Numbered from the stretch's first letter, positions 11,273 to 24,373 are shown. The stretch is 64,000 nucleotides of DNA from Flectonema sp. DT1601 (GCA_964019425.1 OZ025843.1:372001-436000); one strand, 5' to 3'. Translations and numbers: made by a program. Notes: generated by a model not told the origin, from the letters alone.

Positions 11273-12185
11273 TTTTAATTATTTTTTAAAGAAAAAACAA
11301 TCAGTTTAGCGTCTTGACCAGGACGGAAAATAGAAAGTGATCGACATAGTCGATCGATAAAAAACAATGATAACATTGTTTATTCTTTTTTTTTTTTTTT
11401 TTTTTTTTAATCCTTTTTATTATTTTAAAGAAAAAACAATCAGTTTAGCGTCTTGACCAGGACGGAAAATAGAAAGTGATCGACATAGTCGATCGATAAA
11501 AAAACAATGATAACATTGTTTATTCTTTTTTTTTTTTTTTTTTTTAAATTCTTTTTATTTATTTTTAAAGAAAAAAAAACGGAAAATAAAAATTAGTCGA
11601 CAAAGTCGAACGATAAAAAAAAAACAATGATAACATTGTTTATTCTTTTTTTTTTTGTTTTTTTTTAATCTTTTTTATTAATTTTGAAAAAAAAACAATC
11701 AGTTTAGCGTCTTGACCAGGACGGAAAATAGAAAGTGATCGACATAGTCGATCGATAAAAAAAAACAATGATAACATTGTTTATTCTTTTTTTTTTTGTT
11801 TTTTTTTATTCTTTTTTATTAATTTTGAAAAAAAAACAATCAGTTTAGCGTCTTGACTAGGACGGAAAATAGAAAGTAATCGACATAGTCGATCGATAAA
11901 AAAAAACAATGATAACATTGTTTACTCTTTTTTTTTTTTTTTTTTTAAATTCTTTTTATTTTAAAAAGAAAAAAAACGGAAAATAGAAATTAGTCGACAA
12001 AGTCGAACGATAAAAAAAAAACAATGATATCATTGTTTATTCTTTTTTTTTTATTTTTTTTTTTTATATTCTTTTTTATTAATTTTGAAAAAAAAACAAT
12101 CAGTTTAGCGTCTTGACCAGGACGGAAAATAGAAAGTGATCGACATAGTCGATCGATAAAAAAAAACAATGATAACATTGTTTAT

Positions 12186-12227
<42 letters not shown>

Positions 12228-12599
12228 CTTTTTTTTTTTTTAAAGAAAAAACAATCAGTTTAGCGTCTTGACCAGGACGGAAAATAGAAAGTAATCGACA
12301 TAGTCGATCGATAAAAAAAACAATGATAACATTGTTTATTCTTTTTTTTTTTTTTTAAATCTTTTTATTTATTTTTTAAAAAGAAAAAAAAAAAAACGGA
12401 AAATAGAAATTAGTCAACAACGTCGAACGATAAAAAAAAAACAATGATAACATTGTTTATTCTTTTTTTTTTATTTTTTTTTGTATTCTTTTTTATTAAT
12501 TTTGAAAAAAAACAATCAGTTTTGCGTCTTGACCAGGACGGAAAATAGAAAGTGATCGACATAGTCGATCGATAAAAAAACAATGATAACATTGTTTAT

Positions 12600-12635
<36 letters not shown>

Positions 12636-13999
12636 CTTTTTATTATTTTTAAAGAAAAAACAATCAGTTTAGCGTCTTGACCAGGACGAAAAATAGAAAG
12701 TGATCGACATAGTCGATCGATAAAAAAACAATGATAACATTGTTTATTCTTTTTTTTTTTTTTTTTTTTTTTTTAAATCCTTCTTTTTATTTTTTAAAGA
12801 AAAAACAATCAGTTTAGCGTCTTGACCAGGACGGAAAATAGAAAGTAATCGACATAGTCGATCGATAAAATAAAAACAATGATAACATTGTTTATTCCTT
12901 TTTTTTTTTTTTTTATTCTTTTTATTTATTTTTAAAGAAAAAACAATCAGTTTAGCGTCCTGACCAGGACGGGAAATAGAAAGTGATCGACATAGTCGAT
13001 CGATAAAAAAAAACAATGATAACATTGTTTAATCTTTTTTTTTTTTTTTTTTTTTTTTTTTATTCTTTTTATTTATTTTTTAAAGAAAAAACATCAGTTT
13101 AGCGTCTTGACCAGGACGGAAAATAGAAATTAGTCGACAAAGTCGATCGATAACAAAACAATGATAACATTGTTTATTCTTTTTTTTTTTTTTTTTTTTT
13201 TTTTTATTCTTTTTATTTATTTTTTAAAGAAAAAACAATCAGTTTAGCGTCCTGACCAGGACGGAAAATAGAAAGTAATCGACATAGTCGATCGATAAAA
13301 AAAAACAATGATAACATTGTTTTATCTTTTTCTTTTTTTTTTTTTTTTATTCTTTTTATTTATTTAGAAAACAATCAGTTTAGCGTCTTGACCAGGACGG
13401 AAAATAGAAATTAGTCGACAAAGTCGATCGATAAAAAAACAATGATAACATTGTTTATTCTTTTTTTTTTTTTTTTTTTTAAATTCTTTTTATTTATTTT
13501 TTAAGAAAAAAAAAACGGAAAATAGAAATTAGTCGACAAAGTCGAACGATAAAAAAACAATGATAACATTGTTTATTCTTTTTTTATTTTTTTTTTTTTA
13601 TTCTTTTTTATTAATTTTGAAAAAAAAACAATCAGTTTAGCGTCTTGACCAGGACGAAAAATAGAAAGTGATCGACATAGTCGATCGATAAAAAAACAAT
13701 GATAACATTGTTTATTCTTTTTTTTTTTTTTTTTTTTTTTTTAAATCCTTCTTTTTATTTTTTAAAGAAAAAACAATCAGTTTAGCGTCTTGACCAGGAC
13801 GGAAAATAGAAAGTAATCGACATAGTCGATCGATAAAATAAAAACAATGATAACATTGTTTATTCCTTTTTTTTTTTTTTTTATTCTTTTTATTTATTTT
13901 TAAAGAAAAAACAATCAGTTTAGCGTCCTGACCAGGACGGGAAATAGAAAGTGATCGACATAGTCGATCGATAAAAAAAAACAATGATAACATTGTTTA

Positions 14000-14030
<31 letters not shown>

Positions 14031-14966
14031 TTCTTTTTATTTATTTTTTAAAGAAAAAACATCAGTTTAGCGTCTTGACCAGGACGGAAAATAGAAATTA
14101 GTCGACAAAGTCGATCGATAACAAAACAATGATAACATTGTTTATTCTTTTTTTTTTTTTTTTTTTTTTTTTTATTCTTTTTATTTATTTTTTAAAGAAA
14201 AAACAATCAGTTTAGCGTCCTGACCAGGACGGAAAATAGAAAGTAATCGACATAGTCGATCGATAAAAAAAAACAATGATAACATTGTTTTATCTTTTTC
14301 TTTTTTTTTTTTTTTTATTCTTTTTATTTATTTAGAAAACAATCAGTTTAGCGTCTTGACCAGGACGGAAAATAGAAATTAGTCGACAAAGTCGATCGAT
14401 AAAAAAACAATGATAACATTGTTTATTCTTTTTTTTTTTTTTTTTTTTAAATTCTTTTTATTTATTTTTTAAGAAAAAAAAAACGGAAAATAGAAATTAG
14501 TCGACAAAGTCGAACGATAAAAAAACAATGATAACATTGTTTATTCTTTTTTTATTTTTTTTTTTTTATTCTTTTTTATTAATTTTGAAAAAAAAACAAT
14601 CAGTTTAGCGTCTTGACCAGGACGGAAAATAGAAAGTAATCGACATAGTCGATCGATAAAAAAACAATGATAACATTGTTTATTCTTTTTTTTTTTTTTT
14701 TTTTTTTTTTAAATCCTTCTTTTTATTTTTTAAAGAAAAAACAATCAGTTTAGCGTCTTGACCAGGACGGAAAATAGAAAGTAATCGACATAGTCGATCG
14801 ATAAAATAAAAACAATGATAACATTGTTTATTCCTTTTTTTTTTTTTTTATTCTTTTTATTTATTTTTAAAGAAAAAACAATCAGTTTAGCGTCCTGACC
14901 AGGACGGGAAATAGAAAGTGATCGACATAGTCGATCGATAAAAAAAAACAATGATAACATTGTTTA

Positions 14967-14997
<31 letters not shown>

Positions 14998-15934
14998 TTC
15001 TTTTTATTTATTTTTTAAAGAAAAAACATCAGTTTAGCGTCTTGACCAGGACGGAAAATAGAAATTAGTCGACAAAGTCGATCGATAACAAAACAATGAT
15101 AACATTGTTTATTCTTTTTTTTTTTTTTTTTTTTTTTTTTATTCTTTTTATTTATTTTTTAAAGAAAAAACAATCAGTTTAGCGTCCTGACCAGGACGGA
15201 AAATAGAAAGTAATCGACATAGTCGATCGATAAAAAAAAACAATGATAACATTGTTTTATCTTTTTCTTTTTTTTTTTTTTTTATTCTTTTTATTTATTT
15301 AGAAAACAATCAGTTTAGCGTCTTGACCAGGACGGAAAATAGAAATTAGTCGACAAAGTCGATCGATAAAAAAACAATGATAACATTGTTTATTCTTTTT
15401 TTTTTTTTTTTTTTTAAATTCTTTTTATTTATTTTTTAAGAAAAAAAAAACGGAAAATAGAAATTAGTCGACAAAGTCGAACGATAAAAAAACAATGATA
15501 ACATTGTTTATTCTTTTTTTATTTTTTTTTTTTTATTCTTTTTTATTAATTTTGAAAAAAAAACAATCAGTTTAGCGTCTTGACCAGGACGGAAAATAGA
15601 AAGTAATCGACATAGTCGATCGATAAAAAAACAATGATAACATTGTTTATTCTTTTTTTTTTTTTTTTTTTTTTTTTAAATCCTTCTTTTTATTTTTTAA
15701 AGAAAAAACAATCAGTTTAGCGTCTTGACCAGGACGGAAAATAGAAAGTAATCGACATAGTCGATCGATAAAATAAAAACAATGATAACATTGTTTATTC
15801 CTTTTTTTTTTTTTTTTATTCTTTTTATTTATTTTTAAAGAAAAAACAATCAGTTTAGCGTCCTGACCAGGACGGGAAATAGAAAGTGATCGACATAGTC
15901 GATCGATAAAAAAAAACAATGATAACATTGTTTA

Positions 15935-15965
<31 letters not shown>

Positions 15966-16641
15966 TTCTTTTTATTTATTTTTTAAAGAAAAAACATCAG
16001 TTTAGCGTCTTGACCAGGACGGAAAATAGAAATTAGTCGACAAAGTCGATCGATAACAAAACAATGATAACATTGTTTATTCTTTTTTTTTTTTTTTTTT
16101 TTTTTTTTATTCTTTTTATTTATTTTTTAAAGAAAAAACAATCAGTTTAGCGTCCTGACCAGGACGGAAAATAGAAAGTAATCGACATAGTCGATCGATA
16201 AAAAAAAACAATGATAACATTGTTTTATCTTTTTCTTTTTTTTTTTTTTTTATTCTTTTTATTTATTTAGAAAACAATCAGTTTAGCGTCTTGACCAGGA
16301 CGGAAAATAGAAATTAGTCGACAAAGTCGAACGATAAAAAAACAATGATAACATTGTTTATTCTTTTTTTTTTTTTTTTTTTTAAATTCTTTTTATTTAT
16401 TTTTTAAGAAAAAAAAAACGGAAAATAGAAATTAGTCGACAAAGTCGAACGATAAAAAAACAATGATAACATTGTTTATTCTTTTTTTTATTTTTTTTTT
16501 TATATTCTTTTTTATTAATTTTGAAAAAAAAAAAAAAAAACAATCAGTTTAGCGTCTTGACCAGGACGGAAAATAGAAAGTAATCGACATAGTCGATCGA
16601 TAAAAATACAATGATAACATTGTTTAATCTTTTATAATTTT
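10951..16641 (-). repeat. Hairpin satellite array A2 (about 41 monomers) with 968-bp higher-order repeat
   Basis: The monomers are the same as in 200-3539. Matching monomers recur at 12744, 13712, about 14680 and 15647, giving a 968-bp higher-order unit of seven monomers repeated four times. The interval between successive AACAATG palindromes in one unit runs 148, 137, 145, 147, 134, 118 and 139 bp. The variation comes mostly from the homopolymer tracts and from whether the first hairpin is present. Confidence 0.9.
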
Positions 16642-18085
16642 TTATTTTTTTTTTTGTTTTAAAAAAAAAAAAAAACAAGCGGAATTGATCATAATGGGTG
16701 GTAGGGGTTGTTATAACTTCGTTTGAAAATTCTTCTTTTTTGATTTCTTTTTTTTTTTCTTTTTACAGGAGTTAAGATCACTTTCAGGAGACAACACATT
16801 AACAAGAGCAGCAAGCAGAGTTGACACTATCAATTCAAATTTGAAATACCGGGAATTAATTTACAAGGAGGTATCTCAAGTGACTTGGTATCTCTAGCGT
16901 GTCGGTATCTCTGGAGTGCTGGTATCTCGTATGTGCGTTGGTATCTCATGAGTGATGGTATCTCTTGTGCATTAGAGAAACGAAAAAGAATGTCATGACC
17001 ATGACGGAAGAATTGAGGAATTGAGTTAACATGTTCAATTTAACTTATTTAAACTTTTTTTTTTTTTTAACAGACCGTAACTATTTGAAAATAAAATGTA
17101 GATGGGAAACAGTGAAAAGTAAAATGGATGATAAAATTAAATGAGAAATATGACATAACAGACCAGATTAACGATCAAGCTGAGCTGATCTTGTTTTTAT
17201 TACAAATAGGGGAGCGGGAGGGATGGAAGGAATAGAGGAAAAAAAAAGAAAAGGTTGATCAATTGGATCTGATCGTCGAGAAGAAGAAATTATTTTAAAG
17301 GTTGATCGGTATAGCCGATCGTCGAGAAAAATAAACAGATATAAATACAATCAGTTTAAATTAAAAAAAGAAAAAAAGATTAACGATCAAGCTGAGCTGA
17401 TCCTGTTTTTATTTAAAATTAGGGGAGCGGGAGGGATGGAAGGAATAAAGGAAAAAAAAAAAAAAAAAAAGGTCGATCAATTGGATCTGATCGTCGAGAA
17501 GAAGAAAACAATTATTTATAAAAAAAAAATGGTCGGTATAGCCGATCGTTGAGAAAAGAACAGATATAAATACAATCGGTTTTGGTGATCGACGAGTGGA
17601 GCGATCACTTGACAAGAAGGAAAAAGAAAGGACCGATTAATTGGGGCTTTGATTGTATTCCCAAGGCATGTTTTTTTTTTTTTTTTTTTTATTATTCATT
17701 TACATTATTATTTTTTTTTTTTTTTTTTAAATTAATAATCACATTTTATTCAAAAATATTTCATATTAGAGTAAAAGAAAAAGAAAAAAAAGAAATAAGA
17801 GAAAAAAAAAAAAAAAAAAAAACCATTGCTGGCCCCCTCACCACTCATAGAGGATGAGGAGGCCAGTAAGGCGTCACTCAAATCTATGCCAAGCCTTGGG
17901 AACTTGGATTGGGGTTTAGACCATTTATAATTAACAATTAACAATTAACAATTAACCTGATTAACGTTATGATCTGACGGACATAAACATATCGATAAAA
18001 TAATACAAACAAAAACGAACAATAAATAATAAATAAGCTAAAAAACTAAATAAACAAAGTGATGTGAAAGTAAGGAAAAAGAGAA
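16642..18085 (-). other. LINE 3' UTR of copy 2, hairpin-rich
   Basis: Counterpart of 3540-4983 at an offset of 13,102 bp. It has the same two GATCGGTATAGCCGATC hairpin blocks, T-rich and A-rich segments and GGTATCTC cluster (16874-16968). I see no gene in it. Confidence 0.75.
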
Positions 18086-21000
18086 TTACAAGGGGGTGGA
18101 GTCACCGTGAACGTCATCAGCAGAACATCTCCTTCGATTGTAACGATATCTTGATGGAGGGGTTCGTTTTTTCAGAGTTGAACGCTCAGACTTTCTCGGC
18201 GGAGTTTCATTTTCCTCATGTTCTTCTGTGTCTGGCGGACTCAAACCTTCTGCCCATGAAGCTAATTGGAACTTCAGGGCCGCAATTTGAGACCGTGCCA
18301 AGGCGAGTTGAGCATTTAAATCGCTCGCCAGTCCCGTTAACATCATGGATTGCTCAAGCTGCTCTGCGTGAGTTGTACACCGTTGGTGATTCAGCTCCGA
18401 GAGGCGAAGTTGGGCATCCAGAAGTTGTTCTGAGAGCTCTGCCGCTTTCTCGTTTGTTTCGAGAGAGTCATCTACTGCTCGACAGTAATTCTCGAGTAAG
18501 TCAATCCTACCCTCGGACCATTGTCTCGCAATAGGTGTATTCTCTTTAACGGAGATAACGTGACTCTCTTGTCGTAAAATCTTGGTCGGCGTGCGGTCGA
18601 GAGCTTCACTCTGCGGCATTGTCGGAGGAATTGAGGCTAGAGGACAAAGAGGGGTGATATAATTAAGGGTAGGGATAAGGGGTTTAATAAGAGGAGTAAA
18701 AAGACTACTCGTAGTTGTAAAGAGCGAGAGGTAGTTCTTTGCTATCTTCATCATAGCAACAGATTCATACAGAACGGGGGTTCGGGGGGAAACTTGTTGA
18801 CTAAAGTGGGTCATACGGGGACGCGCGGCATGCAAACTCTCGACCTCCTGTTGAGTATAGAAAAGTCTTATTTTACTTTCTCTTTCCTCATTACATTTGG
18901 TCTCCAATTCGTTCGACAGAAGAACAAACCTTTGATGGTAATTAAAGAGCGCCATTTCCGATAGGTCTGCTCTCTGAGTCAGATTTGCGAGCTCACGTTT
19001 CCTGTAATCTTCCACTAAGTCATATTGTCGAACTAGTGCAGAAAGAGAAGTCTTCGATTCATCGCGTTCTGCTGTTAACCGTTGAATTACTCCTTCCAGA
19101 AGTTCATATTCTTTTCTATCTTTTTCAATAATTAAAACAGGGGGCGCAGGAGGAAGTGAGGATGGATCCTGGTTGGTAGCTTTGATCTCAACAGGTAATC
19201 CATTTAGTAACTGCTTGTCTTTCTCGAGGGAGGCTGACATCGCATTAAAGTAAAATAAAAATAGAACATAAAAAATTCGTTCTTTCATTTGCTCTAATTC
19301 GTTTTCTAAAATCTGGCATTTCAAGGAAAGTTTCAGCCTTAATTTTCCTTCTTTTTTTTTGTACAAGGGGGTTTGAGAACCCATGTCAGATTGAGTTCTT
19401 ATCACTATAGCGAAATCAGCAGGAAGTGTTTGCGATCCCGTTGACATGAGTTCAGGTGGGGGAGTCTGGAAAGAGATGGAAGAAATAGAAGAGAATGACA
19501 AGGAGAGTCCAGTGAGCTCATCCTCATCTAACAAAACAGAAGGGGCCGGGGAGGAAGAACCATTGGCAATAAGTAGAATAGAAAGAGCCGTTGCGTAACA
19601 AGTTTGCCAGATAAAACATTTCTCAAGCCACGATCTTTCAATGGTGAGCTTTTCGATCGTTTTCAGTTTTGTTACTTTGTGGATTTTGACTTCTTCCACA
19701 GGGAAGATTTCTTTACCATCTTTTATAAAACTTGCAGTGGCAGGTTCTTCTTTAATGCTGCGCATTAGTGGTCTTGAATGCCACGTGGGGAGGTTCCTCG
19801 TCTGGAACAGAACATATGAGCACTGTCTGGCGATTCTGGTGCATTCACAAAATAAAGCTTTTGTTGGTGCTAAAGGTGAACCGATGTGACGTGTCCAGAT
19901 GTTCAGCTGGTCCATGCAGATGTTTCCTCGTACGCCAACTTCAATAGTATAAATGTTACAGTCGAAGCCATTAGCGATGATCGAGTCTCTTAGCTTTAGG
20001 TATTTCTTTTCCTTTAAGACATGAGAGGTTTCGAAACGATCTTCATTTGGACACGTCAGCTCCAGAATCAGTGCTCTTTTCGCAAAAAAAGAATAAATAA
20101 AAATGTCTGGTCTTAGAGAGGACGAGACATGGCACACTTCAAGAGGAACAATTAGGCGGTTATCACCGACATCGTCGAGGATGACCCAATCATTCGCTAG
20201 TGAAAGTTCGCCTGTCTCTTTAGAAATTCTTTCTAGGGGTTTATTTTCCCCTGTTTTTAAAAAAGTTTGAGAGGGAGGCGGGAGGTTTTCTTTTCTTTTG
20301 TTGGCTTTTATTATCAACTCTTCCAAGAAGATAACAATGCGTTTTAGAACGCTGTCGTGACGCCACGTGAACCTCCCTTGTGTTAAAGAGACAGGACAGC
20401 CTGTTAAGACATGCCTGAGGGTAGGATTCACTTTGCCACACAAAACACAATTTTGGTCCACATTGGTGATGTTCCACCTCTTTAAATTATCTTGTGAGGG
20501 GAGGGTGTTTGTAACCGCTTTCAGTTGAAATGAGATATAGGCAGGATTTCCCTCCCTAAGTACCTTATTCCAGGTGAAATCGTTTATCATACATTTAGAC
20601 CACTCCTTCCACTGACCTTGGACTTGTAATTTATTCAAAGAGTTCAGTAGTTCATCTGTGGCTTCCACTTCAAAACGCTTAAGGAGATCGGGGCGAGTAG
20701 TACGTAGATCGCGCAATCGGTGACCAAGACCAGCTGATTGCTTCGCAAGAGAACGGTAAGAAAAAAACTTAATAAGGCGCTCCCACTCAGCAGAAGCTGA
20801 AAACTTTTTCGACCAGTTGGACGATTTCTCCATAATAACATTGTAGACACCGTGCATGTCAGAGTCCTGTGAGGATCTGAGGATGTCTAGTTTAATTGAT
20901 TGCGCTTGTTTATATAGCGTCTCAACTCTTTTGTGTCTGAGACCAACAGTGTTCTTTGAACCGGTAAAAAGGATGACTGTGTTCGCAGAGCGGACAAATC

Positions 21001-23353
21001 CCCACCATTTCTTCAAAAAAGGTTTAATAATTTTGTCCATTTTTTTGGCAAAAGGGAGAGATAAGTCATGGATCATTAAACTCCATGTTAACCTTGACAA
21101 TAACAAGTGTTGGACAGACCAAGCCTTCTGAGACCCATATAGTGGCATGGCGTCGACTTTTTTTAAAAAATTCCTGGTAAAAGTGGTCAGGCGCTCTCGC
21201 AATTTCTGTTCTTTGGCGTTCGGCTCAAACCAACGCCCGAGGTATTTGAACTCTCCAGCTTCCTGGAGATTCGTAATCGGAACATTGTTAATCTTCAGGT
21301 CCGGGTTAGCTGGTTTCCCTTGTACAAAGCTGTGGGCAATGCATTTCTGGGGTTTCGCTTTCATACCACGAGACCAGGAAAGAAACTGTTCGAGCGACTT
21401 GATTAGCAATTTTGCCCCCGCCTTTGATGACGTGGTAAGTTGTAAATCATCAGCAAAAGCTGCAACTAATAGTTGGAGGGATTTATTGTTAAACTCGTAG
21501 GCTTCCTGTTGATGAACTGCTAAGGAAAAGAGCAGTAGTTGGAATACCAAATTAAAAAGGGTTGGGGAGGAAACGCAGCCTTGAAAGACACCAACTTCAA
21601 AAGGGATAGTGGGCGTCAGGCCTTCTCCAACTCTGATTTGGACGCGCATGGAGGAATAATACCTTTTATAGAAACCGATTATTCTTTCGTGAATTCCGAA
21701 ATATTTTAAAGCAAAGAAAATTAATTGATGTTTGACTGAGCCGAAAGCATCTGCCAAATCCACCCAGACAATTGTTAGGTTTTTCCGGAGAGCTTTCACT
21801 TCTTTAAAAATCTCTGTGGTGATCGTGGCATGTTCGATACATCCAGAGACACCTTTCCTAAAGCCTTTTTGAAAATTAAATTTAGAAAGAGTGTGGTTTG
21901 CGACGGCTTCCTGAATAACCGTATTAAAAATTTTCCCGTCGCAGTTGCCCACAGCTATCGGTCTCGTTTTCGAGATGTCTTTCCCATCGGAGTTGGGCTT
22001 TGGGAGCATTGTTACAAATGCTAAGCCCCAACTATCCGGATAGGCCTTGAGTTCGAAAATTCTCTTTAATACCTTGTAAAGTGCTTCCATAAAAGTTGGG
22101 ACCTTTTTCCATACAACATAAGGTATGCAATTGGGACCAGGGGCACATTTGTTTTTTTTCTTTGATAAGAGAATACCAAACTGTTCGAAGCTCGGGAACT
22201 GGATATCATCCATTGTCTTGTAGTCAGACTTAGGTAAAAAAGAGGGATGGGTGAAATCAGTTTTTTTTTTTTCATTGTCACAATAATTGTTTTTAAAATG
22301 TTCAATTATTTTTTCCTCTGGAATATCAAGGGAGGGGGGTTGAGGATCTTCTTTTTGGAGTTCTTCTTTTATGGCAGTAAACGGATTTTGACGAAATTTA
22401 TCTTGTAATTTTTTGAATAAATTTTTCTTTTCTAAATTCCGATACATTCGGAAAATCCTTTTCATTCTCGTTCTTGCCTCTTTCCATTTGACAGCGTTCT
22501 CTATAGAAGGCCCAGATTTGCGGAGCTCCTGTCTTAGCTGTTTCATTTCCAGACGACATTCAAGTTTTTCTTGGTCGAGGATGACCTCTTCCCTTGATTT
22601 CTGTTTGCGGGGTAAATTCCGCTTTGTTTCTTCAAAGAAACCGCTACATATTTGATAAACCGTTTTGAGTAGTTTATCAAGTTGGTCGGCAGGTTTTGAA
22701 GAATTTTCTGTTTCGACGGTGAAAGTTTGAAGTTTTTCTGCAGCAGAAACGTCGATGTCCTTCCATTCAGTTCCAAAAGATCGGAATTTGAGACGAGACG
22801 GGTGTAACGGGGTAAAAGTGGGTGTTGTAGAGTTATAAGGAACGAAAGCTGTTTGTGAAGTTTTAAAATCTACAGATTCTCCTACAAAGGGAGGTTCCAG
22901 GTCTGAATTATTCCCTGTGAGGGGAGACAGAGGTGTACCTTTACATGTACCGTTAACACAGTGTTTCGCTCTCGTAGCGATACTTTTGAAAAGCTTACCA
23001 CATTCTGGACAAGGTAAGTGGTAACAATCTTTAACTTGGGAGTGGGTAGATGGGGGAAAACGTGACTTATAGTCCTTAAATTCCTTACTAAACTTACAGT
23101 TACGTCTAAAATGCGCAACTGGACCTTTGAGGTATGTCTCAAAACATAAAGGACATTTGGCTACTAAAGTTTTATCCCCATCCAGAGCCGATCTCGAAAT
23201 AGCCTCTTGCAAAGCCTCGGGGGCTGGGTTGGCTGAGAGATGGTTGCCAGTATCTTTATGACACCGCCGGCCCGGTGTTTCTTTTTTTTTTTGTTGTGAA
23301 GTAGCAATAATAAAAAAAAAAAAAAAATAGAAAAGAGAATGGCTCAGAAACAA
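18086..23353 (-). CDS. LINE polyprotein, copy 2
   Basis: The protein has the same length (1755 residues) and domain order as the product of 4984-10251, and I saw no amino-acid difference between them. Zinc fingers lie at about residues 67-137, RT at 390-720 with FADD at 633-636, the CCHC knuckle at 969-986, the restriction-like endonuclease at 1081-1143 and the coiled-coil tail from about 1340. The frame is intact throughout, so this copy and copy 1 are candidates for active elements if the assembly is right. As in copy 1, the first residues derive from a homopolymer tract and the true start is uncertain. Confidence 0.9.
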   Translation of the reverse strand: MFLSHSLFYFFFFFIIATSQQKKKETPGRRCHKDTGNHLSANPAPEALQEAISRSALDGDKTLVAKCPLCFETYLKGPVAHFRRNCKFSKEFKDYKSRFPPSTHSQVKDCYHLPCPECGKLFKSIATRAKHCVNGTCKGTPLSPLTGNNSDLEPPFVGESVDFKTSQTAFVPYNSTTPTFTPLHPSRLKFRSFGTEWKDIDVSAAEKLQTFTVETENSSKPADQLDKLLKTVYQICSGFFEETKRNLPRKQKSREEVILDQEKLECRLEMKQLRQELRKSGPSIENAVKWKEARTRMKRIFRMYRNLEKKNLFKKLQDKFRQNPFTAIKEELQKEDPQPPSLDIPEEKIIEHFKNNYCDNEKKKTDFTHPSFLPKSDYKTMDDIQFPSFEQFGILLSKKKNKCAPGPNCIPYVVWKKVPTFMEALYKVLKRIFELKAYPDSWGLAFVTMLPKPNSDGKDISKTRPIAVGNCDGKIFNTVIQEAVANHTLSKFNFQKGFRKGVSGCIEHATITTEIFKEVKALRKNLTIVWVDLADAFGSVKHQLIFFALKYFGIHERIIGFYKRYYSSMRVQIRVGEGLTPTIPFEVGVFQGCVSSPTLFNLVFQLLLFSLAVHQQEAYEFNNKSLQLLVAAFADDLQLTTSSKAGAKLLIKSLEQFLSWSRGMKAKPQKCIAHSFVQGKPANPDLKINNVPITNLQEAGEFKYLGRWFEPNAKEQKLRERLTTFTRNFLKKVDAMPLYGSQKAWSVQHLLLSRLTWSLMIHDLSLPFAKKMDKIIKPFLKKWWGFVRSANTVILFTGSKNTVGLRHKRVETLYKQAQSIKLDILRSSQDSDMHGVYNVIMEKSSNWSKKFSASAEWERLIKFFSYRSLAKQSAGLGHRLRDLRTTRPDLLKRFEVEATDELLNSLNKLQVQGQWKEWSKCMINDFTWNKVLREGNPAYISFQLKAVTNTLPSQDNLKRWNITNVDQNCVLCGKVNPTLRHVLTGCPVSLTQGRFTWRHDSVLKRIVIFLEELIIKANKRKENLPPPSQTFLKTGENKPLERISKETGELSLANDWVILDDVGDNRLIVPLEVCHVSSSLRPDIFIYSFFAKRALILELTCPNEDRFETSHVLKEKKYLKLRDSIIANGFDCNIYTIEVGVRGNICMDQLNIWTRHIGSPLAPTKALFCECTRIARQCSYVLFQTRNLPTWHSRPLMRSIKEEPATASFIKDGKEIFPVEEVKIHKVTKLKTIEKLTIERSWLEKCFIWQTCYATALSILLIANGSSSPAPSVLLDEDELTGLSLSFSSISSISFQTPPPELMSTGSQTLPADFAIVIRTQSDMGSQTPLYKKKEGKLRLKLSLKCQILENELEQMKERIFYVLFLFYFNAMSASLEKDKQLLNGLPVEIKATNQDPSSLPPAPPVLIIEKDRKEYELLEGVIQRLTAERDESKTSLSALVRQYDLVEDYRKRELANLTQRADLSEMALFNYHQRFVLLSNELETKCNEERESKIRLFYTQQEVESLHAARPRMTHFSQQVSPRTPVLYESVAMMKIAKNYLSLFTTTSSLFTPLIKPLIPTLNYITPLCPLASIPPTMPQSEALDRTPTKILRQESHVISVKENTPIARQWSEGRIDLLENYCRAVDDSLETNEKAAELSEQLLDAQLRLSELNHQRCTTHAEQLEQSMMLTGLASDLNAQLALARSQIAALKFQLASWAEGLSPPDTEEHEENETPPRKSERSTLKKRTPPSRYRYNRRRCSADDVHGDSTPL

Positions 23354-23654
23354 TATCGATGAGTTAAGATCTTTTTTTTTAAACTATTCCTTTTTTTTAA
23401 TTTCGGGCAGCTAACCCTAGAGTTTTTTTTGGTAAATACTGTTTAAAGGAAAACGAGCTACGCTCTAAAACAGAAAAATCGGAGTAACTACTTGTTTATA
23501 ATATATATTTTGATAAATAATGTGGTTGGCAAATGAATGCCGAAGAGGCAACTTGAGAAAAGCAATTGGATGAGAAGAAACATTGGGTCTTATAAAGCAA
23601 AGGAGATAGAGGGGCCTAAAAAGACCGCAGAGTGGATAGCTCCACAAAAGGCTG
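23354..23654 (-). promoter_or_regulatory. LINE 5' leader of copy 2
   Basis: Counterpart of 10252-10552 at an offset of 13,102 bp, directly upstream of the second intact ORF and abutting the 3' end of the neighbouring fragment. I see no recognisable promoter motif. Confidence 0.4.
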
Positions 23655-24048
23655 AATTTCGAAAAGGTGGGAAGTAACGGACTGGGAGCTTTTGGCTCCT
23701 GCCCTATTCCCGATGTAAACTTTCTTTTTATTTTTTTTTTTTTTTAACAGGCCCAAAGGGCGACAATGATGGTTGCTGACCAAGGAATAATATTCAAATG
23801 AATTTTCGTTTCAAAGAAACGAACAGAATTAAGAGAGAGGTAGAGAAAAAAAAAAAAAAAAAAAAAAAGAAAGAATAGAAAAAAAATATGAAGAGGAAAT
23901 AATCAAACATGAAAAAAAAAAAAAAAATAAAATATAAATAAAAAACGTTGTATGAAAAAGGAAAAAAAGAAAAAAAAAAGACCAGAAAAGGAAAGAGAAA
24001 ATGAAAAGGTATAATATTATTGTGGGGATATGAGGATAGCAGGGAGAT

Positions 24049-24085
<37 letters not shown>

Positions 24086-24336
24086 TTATTATTTAAAAAA
24101 AGGAAACAATCAGTTTAGCGTCTCGATCAGGACGGAAAATAGAAATTAATCGACATAGTCGATCGATAGAAAAAAAACAATGATAACATTGTTTATTCCT
24201 TTTTTTTTTTTTTTTTTTTTATTCTTTTTATTTATTTTTAAAGAAAAAACAATCAGTTTAGCGTCCTGACCAGGACGGAAAATTGAAAGTGATCGACATA
24301 GTCGATCGATAAAAAAACAATGATAACATTGTTTAT

Positions 24337-24373
<37 letters not shown>

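Larger units (their letters stand above)
10553..23654 (-). mobile_element. LINE copy 2, full length in the tandem array
   Basis: This is the only copy whose two inferred ends both lie inside the window; it is about 13.1 kb long. Sense order is leader, 1755-codon ORF, 3' UTR, an array of about 41 monomers and the 3'-terminal tail. It lies head to tail with copy 1 on one side and with a copy 3' fragment (23655-24431) on the other. The array is 2350 bp longer than in copy 1, which is accounted for by two extra 968-bp higher-order units plus about 414 bp (three monomers) inserted near 12180-12600. Confidence 0.8.
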
